This document shows, piece by piece, positions 5,298 to 6,906 of a DNA stretch of 6,906 nt (positions are counted from its first letter, which is position 1; each line of letters begins with the position of its first letter). Both the position numbers and the translations under genes were made by a program. Origin of the DNA: Sulfurimonadaceae bacterium (GTDB lineage: Bacteria; Campylobacterota; Campylobacteria; Campylobacterales; Sulfurimonadaceae); the NCBI GenBank assembly GCA_026193155.1, contig JAPHSI010000155.1, forward strand, positions 1 through 6,906. Direction: 5' to 3'. The notes under the pieces were generated by a model. The model was given only the letters and a program-made list of their open reading frames with translations, did not search any database and was not told the DNA's origin.

Positions 5298-6906
5298 CTA
5301 TTTTTTTAATATTTTACTTACAATTTCATAACAATTTTTTGAGAGAGAGTGTGTAGAAACTACACGTTCTAACTCCGCTTGTATAAGTTTTTTATTTATT
5401 TCGTTCATCTTTTCATAAATTTTAAATGCTCCTGCTAATGCTGAAGCCATCTGTGCGTTAATTTTATCTATCTCAATTATCTTATCCGCAACAAATTTAT
5501 ATCCAAGTCCGTTTTTTGCATGAAAATGTTTATAGTTTCTTGCAAATACACCTATCAAAGAGCGTACAAGATTAGGAATTTTTTCATCATATACCTCATC
5601 ATTTTGCAATGCCATTACTCTGTCTAATGTCCCATCTCTCTCAGATGCAGCAAGTATCGCAAAGTATTTATTCATTACTAAGGTATCATTTTTGTATTTA
5701 TTATAAAAATGATTAAGTGCTACAGAACCCTCTTTTTGTGTTGTATTTTCTAAGATATCTAAAGCTGCTATTTTATCTGTCATTGTAGATGAATTATCGT
5801 ATTGATTTTTAGCTAAATCAATAACATCTTGACTACCAAGCATACTAAGAAGTTTTAAAACTCTGTTTTTAATAGAACGCCTATCCATACTATCAGCTTC
5901 TATAGAGTCATCTTCGGCTGTATGGTTATTATAGTAGATTGATAAAAGCTTATCTTTATATACAGATGCCAGATGTTTTTGAAGCTTTTCTTTAGCTTCA
6001 TATATAGGTTCAAAATCAACAACTTCCTGTCTTTGCATCAAGGTTGAGATGCTAGGTAATTCAAGTAAAAGAGCTTTAAATGACAAATTAAGATCTGCAT
6101 CTAGGATATATCCGTATGTTTCTACAAACTCGTTATTAATATCACCACTTTTCATCATACGCTCAAGTGTCTCAATGCCATATGAATGCATCGATTCATA
6201 TCTTACAAAAGAGTTTGAATCGTGTCTGCTTAAAAATGGGTAGTCATTACTCTCTTGTTTTACAATTATAGGAGCTGAAAAGTCACGGTTTATAGATAAA
6301 ACAGGTTTTGACTCTAAATCCCATGAAAATTCTTCAAACTCTTTAGAAACAATTAATGTTTCTTCTATTATATCCTCTCCGTTTGCATCTAATAAAGCTA
6401 TTTTCAAAGAATAAAAATAAACTCTTTGTCTCTCACCCTCAACTGTATTTGGAACAACTTGAGTAAGACGAAGTGTATATTTGTTATTGTCGTATATTTC
6501 GCTAACAAGAAGTCTAGGTGTGCCGTTTTGATGATACCATCTCTCAAACTGAGTCAAATCAATTCCACTAGCTTCACTCATCGCCCATAAAAAATCTTTT
6601 GTAGTTACAGCTTGTCCGTCAAATTTTTCAAAATACAGATCTGTTGCCTTACGATAGTTCTCTTCTCCCAAGAGTGTATGAATCATCCTAATGACTTCAG
6701 CTCCTTTTTCATACACAGTAGCCGTATAAAAATTATTCATTGATATATATGATTCAGGCTGTATTGGATGTGAAGTAGGAGACGCATCTTCAACAAATTG
6801 TCGCTCTCTCAAAGCTTTAACATCTTCGATGCGAGCAACCTCTTTAGAGTTTAAATCGGCTGAAAAACTTTGATCTCGAAAAACAGTTAGACCTTCTTTT
6901 AAAGTA
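5298..6906 (-). CDS. pepN: Aminopeptidase N, M1 family zinc peptidase (partial, N-terminal part outside window)
   Basis: The frame stays open to the right edge. It begins T-L-K-E-G-L-T-V-F-R-D-Q and gives 535 residues here; full-length PepN is about 860-870. PepN is a cytoplasmic zinc aminopeptidase that removes N-terminal residues from peptides. The Glu at 6894-6896 in LKEGLTVFRDQ is the third zinc ligand (E. coli Glu320). The Tyr at 6711-6713 in TATVYEKGAEV sits 61 residues later, matching the catalytic Tyr381 of E. coli. The HEXXH motif lies just outside the window. EDASPTSHPIQPE, MNNFYT and RMIHTLLGEENY are typical of PepN. The rest covers the beta domain and the C-terminal helical-repeat domain, ending in VSKILKK. 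A TTG at 6812 could be read as a start of a 504-residue protein but lies inside the conserved catalytic domain and is not a real start. The gene reads towards sqr with a 155-base gap; it is probably a separate housekeeping unit. Confidence 0.95.
   Translation of the reverse strand, partial: TLKEGLTVFRDQSFSADLNSKEVARIEDVKALRERQFVEDASPTSHPIQPESYISMNNFYTATVYEKGAEVIRMIHTLLGEENYRKATDLYFEKFDGQAVTTKDFLWAMSEASGIDLTQFERWYHQNGTPRLLVSEIYDNNKYTLRLTQVVPNTVEGERQRVYFYSLKIALLDANGEDIIEETLIVSKEFEEFSWDLESKPVLSINRDFSAPIIVKQESNDYPFLSRHDSNSFVRYESMHSYGIETLERMMKSGDINNEFVETYGYILDADLNLSFKALLLELPSISTLMQRQEVVDFEPIYEAKEKLQKHLASVYKDKLLSIYYNNHTAEDDSIEADSMDRRSIKNRVLKLLSMLGSQDVIDLAKNQYDNSSTMTDKIAALDILENTTQKEGSVALNHFYNKYKNDTLVMNKYFAILAASERDGTLDRVMALQNDEVYDEKIPNLVRSLIGVFARNYKHFHAKNGLGYKFVADKIIEIDKINAQMASALAGAFKIYEKMNEINKKLIQAELERVVSTHSLSKNCYEIVSKILKK

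Noticed and set aside
6049..6243. Plus-strand open frame of 64 codons opposite the aminopeptidase gene.
   Set aside because: It is antisense to the C-terminal domain of aminopeptidase N, has no ribosome binding site and shows no protein features.
6810..6812. TTG start giving a 504-residue protein in the aminopeptidase N frame.
   Set aside because: The same frame continues upstream with LKEGLTVFRDQ, including the zinc-ligand Glu, up to the window edge, so the gene is partial and this codon is internal.
1..6906. CRISPR arrays, insertion sequences, tRNA or rRNA genes.
   Set aside because: No regularly spaced long repeats, transposase fragments, terminal repeats or cloverleaf-like sequences were seen on either strand.

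Overview
This AT-rich window looks like chromosomal DNA of a sulfur-oxidising member of the Campylobacterota (Sulfurimonas/Sulfurovum-like). The reasons are the low GC, the codon use, the style of the two-component proteins, and a sulfide:quinone oxidoreductase-type flavoprotein. This is inferred from gene content; no marker gene fixes the taxon.

Layout. (1) 1-179, plus strand: the C-terminal winged-helix end of an OmpR-type response regulator, cut by the left edge. (2) 183-2474, minus: a 763-residue soluble hybrid histidine kinase with a helical N-terminus, HisKA, HATPase, a degenerate receiver, an intact receiver and an HPt domain. It ends tail to tail with the regulator, with 3 bases between stop codons. 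(3) 2489-3289, minus: a 266-residue protein with a peptide-deformylase fold signature in which the metal-binding and catalytic residues are all replaced, followed by three predicted membrane helices. It lies 14 bases upstream of the kinase. (4) 3353-3526, minus: a 57-residue His-rich, single-helix membrane protein gene with a good ribosome binding site. (5) 3673-5142, minus: a 489-residue SQR-family flavoprotein. (6) 5298-6906, minus: the C-terminal 535 residues of aminopeptidase N, whose N-terminal part lies off the right edge.

All genes except the regulator fragment read leftward. The likely order is pepN, then a 155-base promoter-like gap, then sqr, the 57-residue gene, the pseudo-deformylase and the kinase. 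Two hairpins split the sqr-to-kinase run: one between sqr and the small gene, and one between the small gene and the pseudo-deformylase. The sqr/small-protein pair and the pseudo-deformylase/kinase pair may therefore be separate or differentially expressed units.

The most unusual item is the dead, membrane-anchored deformylase-like protein paired with a hybrid kinase that has no membrane segment of its own. A reasonable hypothesis is that the pseudoenzyme is a membrane-located ligand-binding or signalling partner for the kinase, possibly linked to sulfide metabolism next door. Only the sequence features and gene order are seen directly; the functional link is inference.
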